This document shows positions 36,358 to 43,866 of a stretch of 64,000 bases of DNA, piece after piece. The position numbers were made by a program, and so were the translations under genes. The DNA comes from Conyzicola nivalis_A (GTDB lineage: Bacteria; Actinomycetota; Actinomycetes; Actinomycetales; Microbacteriaceae): NCBI RefSeq assembly GCF_040548875.1, contig NZ_JBEPSJ010000001.1, positions 1 through 64,000 of the forward strand. The letters run 5' to 3'. The notes under the pieces were generated by a model. It did not search any database. It saw nothing but the letters and a program-made list of their open reading frames with translations, and was not told where the DNA came from. The first letter of the stretch is position 1, and the number at the start of each line of letters is the position of its first letter.

Positions 36358-37959
36358 TCAGGGCGAATTCTGGAGCGAGGGGGCGGATGTCAGGAAGGGT
36401 GCGGCCGCGTCGCACACGTCACCGGAGCGCACGGCCTCGGCGACGAGCTCGATCTCGGGCGAGAGGTAGCGGTCGGGGCCCGGCCCCTCGACCTCGCGGC
36501 GCACCCGGGCGAGCACCGCGCCCGTCGCGGGCGCGGGCGTGAGCGGTGCGCGCAGGTCGAGGGCGCGAGCGGCCGTCATCACCTCGATCGCGATCACGCG
36601 CGAGAGTCCGTCGATAGCGATGCGCAGTTTGCGGGCGCCCGCCCAGCCCATCGACACGTGGTCCTCCTGCATCGCCGACGACGGGATCGAGTCGACCGAC
36701 GCCGGAACGGCGAGGCGCTTGAGCTCCGAGACGATGCCGGCGGCCGTGTACTGCGCGATCATCAGCCCGCTGTCGACACCGGCGTCGTGGGCGAGGAAGG
36801 CGGGCAGGCCGTGGCTGCGGTTCGGGTCGAGCATACGGTCGGTGCGGCGCTCCGACATGCTCGCGACGTCGGCGGTGACGATGGCGAGGAAGTCGAGCAC
36901 GTAGGCGACGGGCGCGCCGTGGAAGTTGCCGTTCGACTCGACCCGGCCGTCGAGGGTGACGACGGGGTTGTCGACGGCGGAGGCGAGCTCGCGGTCGGCG
37001 ACGAGCGCCGCGTGGTCGATGGTGTCGCGGGCAGCGCCGTGCACCTGCGGGGCACAGCGCAGCGAGTAGGCGTCCTGCACGACGGTGTGGTCGGGGCTGC
37101 GGTGGCTGGCGACGATCGGCGAGCCGGCGAGCATCTGCAGCATGTTTCTCGCCGACACCGCCTGGCCGAGCTGCGGGCGCAGGGCGGCGAGGTCGGCCGC
37201 GAACACCGCGTCGGTGCCGAGCAGCGCCTCGACCGACATCGACGCGGCGATGTCGGCGGTGGTGACGAGCATCCGCAGGTCGTGGATCGCGAGCGCCAGC
37301 TGCCCGAGCATGCCGTCGGTGCCGTTGATCAGCGCTAGCCCCTCCTTCTCGGCCAGCCGCACCGGCTCGATCCCCGCGGCGGCCAGCGCCTCGGCGGCGG
37401 GTATCGGGGTGCCTGCCGCGTCGCGCACCGTGCCCTCGCCCATCAGCGCGAGGGCGCAATGGGCGAGCGGCGCGAGGTCGCCGGAGCAGCCGAGCGACCC
37501 GTACTCGCGCACGACCGGGGTGATGCCGGCGTTGAGCATCGCCACGTACGCCTCCGCGGTCGACAGCCGGATGCCGGTGCGTCCGGTGAGCAGCGTCGAG
37601 ATGCGCAGCAGCATGAGCGAGCGCACGACCTCTCGCTCGACCTCCGGTCCCGAGCCGGCGGCGTGCGAGCGGATGAGGCTGCGCTGCAGCTGGTCGCGCT
37701 GCTCCCGCGCGATGTAGGTGCTGGCGAGCGCCCCGAACCCGGTGGAGATGCCGTAGTGCGGGTGAGGGTCCTTCGCCAGGTCGTCGATCGTGCGCCGGCT
37801 CGCGTCGACGGCGACCCGCGCGGCGCCGTCGATCTCGACGCGGGCGTCGAACCGGGCGACGGCGACCACATCGTCGGCGAGCACCGGCCCGATGCCCACC
37901 GTCACGGCGGCCGGGACGTGGGCGGGTCTGGCGGGAACGGCGGTCGCACTGCTGGTCAT
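36358..37959 (-). CDS. hutH: Histidine ammonia-lyase
   Basis: A 533-residue lyase that converts histidine to urocanate and ammonia. The MIO cofactor triad sits in YGSLGCSGDLAPLAHCAL: the order is Cys-Ser-Gly instead of the usual Ala-Ser-Gly, a change also seen in Streptomyces-type enzymes as I recall. Other blocks are HYGISTGFGALA near 68 and the late IPSSAMQEDHVSMG. First gene of the leftward hut operon, opposite the IclR regulator. The ribosome site is weak (gggg close to the start). Confidence 0.95.
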   Translation of the reverse strand: MTSSATAVPARPAHVPAAVTVGIGPVLADDVVAVARFDARVEIDGAARVAVDASRRTIDDLAKDPHPHYGISTGFGALASTYIAREQRDQLQRSLIRSHAAGSGPEVEREVVRSLMLLRISTLLTGRTGIRLSTAEAYVAMLNAGITPVVREYGSLGCSGDLAPLAHCALALMGEGTVRDAAGTPIPAAEALAAAGIEPVRLAEKEGLALINGTDGMLGQLALAIHDLRMLVTTADIAASMSVEALLGTDAVFAADLAALRPQLGQAVSARNMLQMLAGSPIVASHRSPDHTVVQDAYSLRCAPQVHGAARDTIDHAALVADRELASAVDNPVVTLDGRVESNGNFHGAPVAYVLDFLAIVTADVASMSERRTDRMLDPNRSHGLPAFLAHDAGVDSGLMIAQYTAAGIVSELKRLAVPASVDSIPSSAMQEDHVSMGWAGARKLRIAIDGLSRVIAIEVMTAARALDLRAPLTPAPATGAVLARVRREVEGPGPDRYLSPEIELVAEAVRSGDVCDAAAPFLTSAPSLQNSP

Positions 37960-38012
37960 GACCCCATTCGATACCGTTCGCGCCCCCGCTGTCCCGGCCT
38001 TCAGGCGAGTAG

Positions 38013-38030
38013 TGTCTCGAATGAGAGACA
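38013..38030. promoter_or_regulatory. Candidate IclR operator (tgtctc-N6-gagaca)
   Basis: An inverted repeat of two 6-bp arms with a 6-base spacer lies between divergent hutH and the IclR gene. It overlaps a possible -10 box (TAGTGT, 38010-38015) for the IclR gene. Size and place suit an autoregulatory operator that also controls hutH. Confidence 0.55.
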
Positions 38031-38062
38031 GGTGGACAGCGGATGACCCGGAGGTGGCAGCG

Positions 38063-38857
38063 ATGACGACCGGCGGCACCGCCGCGACCCGCACCGACGT
38101 GCCGGCCGCCCGCAACACTCTGCGCATCCTCAGCTATCTCGCGGCGCAGCGCGGGCCCGTGCCCGCCTCGACGATCGCGGCCGCTCTCGCACTGCCGCGC
38201 TCCACCGCGTACCGGCTGCTCGGCATCTTGGCGGAGCAGGGCTTCGTGCTGCACTTCCCCGAGGCGCGGCGCTACGGCATCGGCATCGCCGCCTTCGAGC
38301 TGAGTTCCGGTTTCTCGCGCCAGGAGCCGATCGCGCGTCTCGGCCGGCCCATCCTCGCGACCGCCGTCGACCGTATCGGCGAGAGCGCCCACCTCGCCGT
38401 GCTGCACGGCCGCGACGTGCTCTACCTCGTGGAGGAGCGCGCCCGTCGCCGTCCGTCGCTCGTGACCGACGTCGGCGTGCGGCTGCCCAGCCACCTCACC
38501 GCCAGCGGTCGCGCCATGCTCGCCGCACTTCCCGCGGCACAGCTGCGCGCGCTGTTTCCCGACCGCGCGGCGTTCGCCGAGCGAGGCGACACCGGCGACG
38601 TGCACGACTACGCCGGGCTGCGTCGGCTGCTCGACGAGACCAGGGCTAGGGGCTACGCGGCCGAGGACGGTGCCATCACCCCGGGCATCGCCTCCGTCGC
38701 GATCGCCGTGCTCGACCACGCCGGCTGGCCGGCGGCGGCGATCGCGGTCACCTTCTCGCGCGATGCGGTGGGCGAGGAGCGGTGGGACACGCTGGCCGGC
38801 GACATCCGGCCGTTCGCCGCCCAGCTGGCGCGACGCATCAGCGGCCGCAGCGAGTAG
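38063..38857 (+). CDS. IclR family regulator of the hut operon
   Basis: A 264-residue regulator: an N-terminal winged helix (LRILSYLAAQRGPVPASTIA and LPRSTAYRLLGILAEQGFV, ~residues 15-70) and a C-terminal effector domain (~85-264, ESAHLAVLHGRDVLYLVEE; SGRAMLAALP). ATG 38063 has GGAGG eight bases upstream; ATG 38021 in the same frame would be a near-leaderless alternative. Divergence from hutH suggests control of histidine use, perhaps with urocanate as effector, which is inference. Confidence 0.9.
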   Translation: MTTGGTAATRTDVPAARNTLRILSYLAAQRGPVPASTIAAALALPRSTAYRLLGILAEQGFVLHFPEARRYGIGIAAFELSSGFSRQEPIARLGRPILATAVDRIGESAHLAVLHGRDVLYLVEERARRRPSLVTDVGVRLPSHLTASGRAMLAALPAAQLRALFPDRAAFAERGDTGDVHDYAGLRRLLDETRARGYAAEDGAITPGIASVAIAVLDHAGWPAAAIAVTFSRDAVGEERWDTLAGDIRPFAAQLARRISGRSE

Positions 38858-38895
38858 CGCGCATCTTCGCACCACAATCGAGCTATGCTCAATCG

Positions 38896-39855
38896 GTGGT
38901 AGCCGAACGGGGACGTATGTCGTGGTGGCACCTTCCCCCGGAGCTCCGCCTGCGGGTGGAGGCGCTGCTCGGCGAAGAGATCCTCGACGCCGACAGTCAG
39001 CGCGGCGGGTTCTCGCCCGGCAGCGCCGACCGGGTCGTCGGCGCCGACGGCGGCCGCGCCTTCGTGAAGACCGTCGGCCGGCGCGCGCACCCGCAGGCCT
39101 TCGCTCTGCACCGGCGCGAGCTCGCGGTGATGCGCCAGCTGCCCGACTCCGCGGGCGCACCGCGACTTCTCGGTTCCGTCGACGACGGCGACTGGATCGC
39201 CCTCGTGCTCGAAGACATCGCCGGCAGGCACGCGGGCGGCGACGCGACGGAGTCCGACGTGCTCGCCGTTCTCGCGGCGGTCGAGGCGCTGCCGCCGCTG
39301 CGGAGCCCCGGCGGCGCGCCGAGCCTGCCCGAGGCGCACCTGGAGCTCGCCGAGCACTTCGAGGGCTGGGCGAGGATCCGCGCCGACGGTGACGCACAGC
39401 TCGTGCCGACGTGGGCGCGCGAGCACCTGACCGAGCTGGAGGCGCTCGCCGCCCGTGGGGCCGAGGCCGTGCGCGGCGACCACCTCGTGCACCTCGACCT
39501 GCGCGACGACAACGTGCTCATCGACGAGCGGGGAGCCGCGCGCATCGTCGACTGGCCGTGGGCGGGCGTCGGCGCCCGCTGGTTCGACGCCCTCACCTAC
39601 CTGCTCGACACGCGCCTGCGCGGTGCGCCGGTCGACACCGACAGCATCCTCGCCGGCCACGACCTCTTCGCCGAGATCCCTGACGCCGACATCGACGCCG
39701 TGCTGGCCGGTCTCGCCGGAGACTTCTTCGACGCCGCCCGCCGGCCGCCTGCGGCGGGTCTGCCCAGCCTGCGCGCGTTCCAACGTGACGAGGCGAGCGC
39801 TGCCCTGTCGTGGCTGCGCGACCGCGGTGCCGCCCGGGGCGGCCGACCGCTCTAG
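38896..39855 (+). CDS. APH-type phosphotransferase
   Basis: A 319-residue protein-kinase-like small-molecule kinase. The ATP-site lysine is in RAFVKTVGRRA near residue 55; the catalytic loop is HLDLRDDNVLID near 197 (HxDxxxxN) and the metal aspartate lies in IVDWPWAGVG. Substrate unknown; antibiotic phosphorylation is not implied. A TATGCT box ends six bases before GTG 38896, so I choose that start over ATG 38917. The stop overlaps the convergent DoxX gene by 4 nt. Confidence 0.82.
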   Translation: MVAERGRMSWWHLPPELRLRVEALLGEEILDADSQRGGFSPGSADRVVGADGGRAFVKTVGRRAHPQAFALHRRELAVMRQLPDSAGAPRLLGSVDDGDWIALVLEDIAGRHAGGDATESDVLAVLAAVEALPPLRSPGGAPSLPEAHLELAEHFEGWARIRADGDAQLVPTWAREHLTELEALAARGAEAVRGDHLVHLDLRDDNVLIDERGAARIVDWPWAGVGARWFDALTYLLDTRLRGAPVDTDSILAGHDLFAEIPDADIDAVLAGLAGDFFDAARRPPAAGLPSLRAFQRDEASAALSWLRDRGAARGGRPL

Positions 39856-40289
39856 CGCTTGCGGCTCTCGCGGATCGCGCGCCAGGCGCCCGTCGACCAC
39901 AGCGCCCAGAGCACCAGCACCGGCTGGAAGACCAGGCGCACCGCCCGGCTCGTGTCGCTGTTCAGCCCGAACGCGTCGGTGCGGGTGACGAGCTGAGAGA
40001 TGTTGCCGGGGAAGATCGCGACGAAGAACGCCGCCGCGATCAGTCCGACGGCGACGCGCTGCTTGGGCAGGGCGACGAGCGCCCCGCCGATGGCGATCTC
40101 GACCGCGCCAGAGGCGAGCACGACGAAGTCGTCGTCGAGCGGCAGCCATTCGGGAACCTGCGCGCGAAACTCCTCGCGGGCGACGGTGAGGTGGCTGATC
40201 CCCGCGAACAAGAGAACCGCGCCGAGCCCGATCCGTCCGATAGTGCGCGGAATCGATTTCGGGGCCTTCGTGGCGAGAGTCGAGGTCAT
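39852..40289 (-). CDS. DoxX family membrane protein
   Basis: A 145-residue protein with four predicted membrane helices (GRIGLGAVLLFAGISHLTVA; VLASGAVEIAIGGALVALP; VGLIAAAFFVAIFPGNI; LVFQPVLVLWALWSTGAW). DoxX proteins have been linked to redox balance in actinobacteria, but the exact role is unknown. A TAGCCT box lies six bases before ATG 40289, indicating a leaderless transcript. Confidence 0.82.
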   Translation of the reverse strand: MTSTLATKAPKSIPRTIGRIGLGAVLLFAGISHLTVAREEFRAQVPEWLPLDDDFVVLASGAVEIAIGGALVALPKQRVAVGLIAAAFFVAIFPGNISQLVTRTDAFGLNSDTSRAVRLVFQPVLVLWALWSTGAWRAIRESRKR

Positions 40290-40383
40290 GCCGACAGGCT
40301 ACGCCGGTGGCCTGATCCTTCACCCGGGCAATCTCCCACGCGGCGGCGGGTAAGGATTTCGTGCCGCCGGCGTTGCATCCCTT

Positions 40384-41391
40384 ATGACGATTCCGCTCTC
40401 CCTCCTCGACCTCGCCCCGATCGCACCCGGATCCACCGCCCGCGAGAGCTTCGCCGGCAGCGTCGCATTGGCGCAGACGGCCGAGCGCACCGGCTACACG
40501 CGGGTCTGGTACGCCGAGCACCACAACATGCCCACGATCGCGTCGTCGGCGACGAGCATCCTCATCGGCCACGTCGCCGGGCACACCTCGACCATCCGCC
40601 TGGGCTCCGGCGGCATCATGCTGCCCAACCACGCGCCGCTGACGATCGCCGAGCAGTTCGGCACCCTCGCCACCCTCTACCCGGGACGCATCGACCTGGG
40701 GCTCGGCCGCGCCCCCGGCAGCGACCAGACCACGATGCGCGCCCTGCGCCGCGACCCGCGGTCGGCCGACTCGTTCCCCCAGGACATCGTCGAGCTCCAG
40801 GGCTACCTCAGCGGAGACTCGGTCATCCCCGGAGTGCAGGCGGTGCCCGGTGCGGGAACCGACGTGCCGCTCTACATCCTCGGCTCGAGCCTGTTCGGCG
40901 CCCAGCTCGCCGCCGCGCTCGGACTCCCGTACGCGTTCGCGTCCCACTTCGCCCCCGACGCGCTGCACGAGGCGATCGCCATCTACCGCCGCGACTTCCG
41001 CCCGTCGGCCCAGGCGGCGACACCCCACCTCATCGTCGCGGTGAACGCGATCGCCTCGACGGACGCGGCGGATGCGACCCAGCAGTTCGAGACGATGCGC
41101 CGCAGTCGGGTTCGCAGCATGATCTCCCGCGGCGACTCGACGCCCGACTACACCGACGCGCAGATCGACGAGTTCCTCACGACGCCGCAGGGCGCCCAGC
41201 TCGCCGGCATGATGCGGCACACCGCGGTCGGCACCCCCGACGACGTGCGCGCCTACCTCGAGGGTTTCGCGAGCGAGACCGGGGCCGACGAGCTCATAAT
41301 CGCGCACGCCTCCTCCGGTCTCGACGACCGCCTGCGCTCGGTCGAGCTGACCGCCGCGGCGATGGGCCTCACGCCGCTCGTCGCGGCCTGA
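40384..41391 (+). CDS. Luciferase-like (LLM) flavin-dependent oxidoreductase
   Basis: A 335-residue TIM-barrel flavoenzyme of the bacterial luciferase superfamily, single-subunit group. Typical blocks: RVWYAEHHNMP near residue 40, LGSGGIMLPNHAPLTIAEQF near 77, and GRIDLGLGRAPGSD near 103. It probably uses FMN or F420; substrate unknown. No clear ribosome site precedes ATG 40384. Separate from the second LLM domain found at 43867. Confidence 0.88.
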   Translation: MTIPLSLLDLAPIAPGSTARESFAGSVALAQTAERTGYTRVWYAEHHNMPTIASSATSILIGHVAGHTSTIRLGSGGIMLPNHAPLTIAEQFGTLATLYPGRIDLGLGRAPGSDQTTMRALRRDPRSADSFPQDIVELQGYLSGDSVIPGVQAVPGAGTDVPLYILGSSLFGAQLAAALGLPYAFASHFAPDALHEAIAIYRRDFRPSAQAATPHLIVAVNAIASTDAADATQQFETMRRSRVRSMISRGDSTPDYTDAQIDEFLTTPQGAQLAGMMRHTAVGTPDDVRAYLEGFASETGADELIIAHASSGLDDRLRSVELTAAAMGLTPLVAA

Positions 41392-41437
41392 GTCTCGGCC
41401 GCGGGCGCCGACCAGCCCGCCGCGACGACCAGTCGTA

Positions 41438-43387
41438 CTAGCCCTCCGCGTCGACGGCGGCGATCGCCCGTCGCACGGCGGCGATCGACGCAGCGACGTC
41501 GTCGACGTCGGTCGACCAGTTGCTCACCGAGATGCGCAGCACGTCGCGGTCACGCCATCGCGACCCCGACATCCAGACCGCGCCATCCTGCATCACCCTC
41601 TGCGTCACCCGACGGGTGCGCTCGTCGGAGCCGAAGCTCAGGCACACCTGGGTGAACACGACCTGGTTGGTCACCTCGACGCCCGGCAGCCGTGACAGGC
41701 CGTCGGCGAGCGCTCGGGCGTTGGCCGCGAGCCCCTCGACGAGAGCGACCGCTCCCGAGCGCCCGAGCGAGCGCAGCGCCGCCCACACGGGCAGCTCCCG
41801 CGCGCGACGCGACATCTCGGGCACCTTCTCGAACGGGTCTGCCGGCGACGCGTCGCCCTGGATGATGTAGTTCGTCTGCGCGCCGAACGCCGACCGCAGC
41901 AGCTCGGTGCGGGCGACGATCGCTACGCCGCAGTCGTAGGGCACGTTGAGGGTCTTGTGCGCGTCCGTCGCCCACGAGTCCGCGCCGTCGAGCCCGTCGA
42001 GCGCCTCCCGGTAGAGCGGGCTCGACGCCGCCCACAGGCCGAAGGCCCCGTCGACGTGCACCCAGGCGCCGTGCTCGTGCGCGAGCCGCACACACTCGCG
42101 CATCGGATCGAACGCCCCCGAGTGCAGGTTGCCCGCCTGCAGTCCCACGATGACCGGACCGTCGACGTTCGCGAGCGCCTCGCCGAGTGCCTCTGGCACG
42201 ATGCGGCCCTGGTCGTCGCTCGCGACCGTGCGCGGCGCGCCGAGCCCGAGGTAGCGCAGGGCCAGGTCGACCGAGACGTGGCTCTCCGCGCCGACGAGCA
42301 CCGTGATGCGCGGCGCGCCGGTGAGACCGTTCTCGTGCAGATCCCAGCCGACAGCGTCGAGCACCGCCTTGCGGCCCGCGGCGAGCCCGACGAAGTTGGC
42401 CATGGTGCCGCCCGTCGTGAACCCGACGGCCGCGGTCGACGGCAGGCCGAGCAGCTCGAGCATCCATCGTCCTGCGATCCCCTCGACCGCCGCCGTGGCG
42501 GGGGTGGCGAAGCGCATCGCCGAGTTCTGGTCCCACGTGCTCACCAGCCAGTCCGCGGCGAGCGCCGCTGGCAGGGTGCCTCCCATGACCCAGCCGAAGA
42601 ACCTGCCGGAGGCGATGCCCATAAGACCCGGCTCGCACATTGCGGCGAGCTCGTCGACGACGTCCGCAGCATCCGTCGGTCCATCGGGCAGGGGTCCCGC
42701 GAACCGCGCCTCGAGGTCCTCGGCCGTCGCCGACGGGGCGACCCGCCGCGTCGGCACGGAGTCGAGCCAGTCGAGCGCGTGACCGTGGGCGCGGTCGAGC
42801 GCGGGCCGGAAGGCGTCGTGCGGGGCGATGCCCGCGAGCAGCGCCTCGGTGAGCTCGTCGTCGAGGTCGACCGGGTCTCTCTCGATCGCTAGCGACTGGA
42901 TGGCTCGGCTGTAGAAGTTGCGGGCGGCGGCCGCCAGCGCGATGTCGACGATCTCGCGGTCGTCGAAGCCGACCTCGCGCAGGCCGGCGCTGTCGGCCTC
43001 GGTCATCGACGCCGCCGCCGAGCTCACCTTCTCGGCGAACTCCATCATCGCCACCTCGGCGGGGGAGAGCCCGGCGCTGCGGTAGTCCCGCGCGATGGCG
43101 AGCAGCCGGTCGCGGCCGAAGACGTCGAGCGACTTGCGACCGTGGGCGAGCCTGCAGTGCGCAGACCGCGCGCCGAGTGCCGCGGCGAGCGTCGCCAGCT
43201 CGTAGCGCCGGGCGCCCATCGAGGCGGCGATGGCTGCGGAGAGGGTGTCCCACGCGGCGTACGCCTCCTCGTTCGCGGAGAGCACCCGGGTGTGGGTCGA
43301 CACGAAGCCCTGATCGGAGACGTCTGCGGCGAAGAGTTCTGACTGGTAGTCCGAGACCGGGTCGGTCTCGTTCTTGAAGATGGACAT
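41438..43387 (-). CDS. AhpD/CMD-like domain fused to PLP-dependent decarboxylase
   Basis: A 649-residue fusion. Residues ~20-170 resemble carboxymuconolactone decarboxylase/AhpD-type peroxidase-related proteins, with SAHCRLAHG (Ser75, Cys78, His82) in place of the CxxC..H site. Residues ~190-645 are a group II PLP decarboxylase (GAD/aromatic type): SGRFFGWVMGG near 260, GFTTGGTMANF near 318, HVDGAFGLW near 445, and the PLP lysine in DAHKTLNVPYDCG near 478. The frame is continuous with no internal restart. Substrate unknown. It faces an HxlR regulator, reading the same way. Confidence 0.82.
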   Translation of the reverse strand: MSIFKNETDPVSDYQSELFAADVSDQGFVSTHTRVLSANEEAYAAWDTLSAAIAASMGARRYELATLAAALGARSAHCRLAHGRKSLDVFGRDRLLAIARDYRSAGLSPAEVAMMEFAEKVSSAAASMTEADSAGLREVGFDDREIVDIALAAAARNFYSRAIQSLAIERDPVDLDDELTEALLAGIAPHDAFRPALDRAHGHALDWLDSVPTRRVAPSATAEDLEARFAGPLPDGPTDAADVVDELAAMCEPGLMGIASGRFFGWVMGGTLPAALAADWLVSTWDQNSAMRFATPATAAVEGIAGRWMLELLGLPSTAAVGFTTGGTMANFVGLAAGRKAVLDAVGWDLHENGLTGAPRITVLVGAESHVSVDLALRYLGLGAPRTVASDDQGRIVPEALGEALANVDGPVIVGLQAGNLHSGAFDPMRECVRLAHEHGAWVHVDGAFGLWAASSPLYREALDGLDGADSWATDAHKTLNVPYDCGVAIVARTELLRSAFGAQTNYIIQGDASPADPFEKVPEMSRRARELPVWAALRSLGRSGAVALVEGLAANARALADGLSRLPGVEVTNQVVFTQVCLSFGSDERTRRVTQRVMQDGAVWMSGSRWRDRDVLRISVSNWSTDVDDVAASIAAVRRAIAAVDAEG

Positions 43388-43450
43388 TGATCACCTCGTT
43401 GTGCTCGAATGATCCATCCATGCTGGCACCGCGCGGCGCCGGGCGGAAGG

Positions 43451-43801
43451 CTACCGCGGGGTTCCCCAGCGCTGGCCCCAGGCCACGAGAGGCTGCATCG
43501 ACTCCATCAGATTGTCGCCGCGCGGGGTGAGCCGGTACCGCACCTGCACGGGAGTCGACGCGATGACCTCGCGCGTGAGCAGCCCCGAGGCCTCGAGCTC
43601 GCGCAGCCGCTGGGCGAGCAGCCGGTCGGAGAGGCCGGGCACCGTGGCGACGATGTCGCTGAAGCGTTCCGCGCCCCGCGCGATGGCGAGGAGCACGCCA
43701 GAGCTCCACCGTTTGCCGACCAGTTCGACGGAGCTCTGGAAACGGCGGCACTCGGCGTCGTCGATGTGCTGGATGTCGGTGTGCTGGGTCCGTGTAGTCA
43801 C
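43451..43801 (-). CDS. HxlR family transcriptional regulator
   Basis: A 116-residue winged-helix regulator: ELVGKRWSSGVLLAIARGA near residue 27, FSDIVATVPGLSDRLLAQRL near 47, and VRYRLTPRGDNL near 86. The N-terminal Cys18 (DDAECRRF) is at the place used for redox or aldehyde sensing in some HxlR/QorR proteins. GTG 43801 has a TATCAT box six bases upstream. It probably controls the divergent flavoenzyme fusion and perhaps the PLP fusion downstream. Confidence 0.88.
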   Translation of the reverse strand: MTTRTQHTDIQHIDDAECRRFQSSVELVGKRWSSGVLLAIARGAERFSDIVATVPGLSDRLLAQRLRELEASGLLTREVIASTPVQVRYRLTPRGDNLMESMQPLVAWGQRWGTPR

Positions 43802-43823
43802 TTACCTATGATAAGCCGCTTAC
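43801..43823. promoter_or_regulatory. Divergent promoter and possible HxlR operator
   Basis: TATGAT (43807-43812) suits the rightward flavoenzyme gene and TATCAT on the other strand (43808-43813) suits HxlR. The segment is a run of ctta/taag half-sites (cttacctatgataagccgctta), forming two overlapping inverted repeats that a dimeric regulator could bind. Confidence 0.5.
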
Positions 43824-43866
43824 TCCGGGTTTGCCAGCGCCGGTCGGTCCGGAGCAGAGTGGAGAC

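Noticed and set aside
34749..36542. 597-codon plus-strand frame opposite hutU
   Set aside because: Composition is that of a shadow frame and it lies wholly antisense to urocanase.
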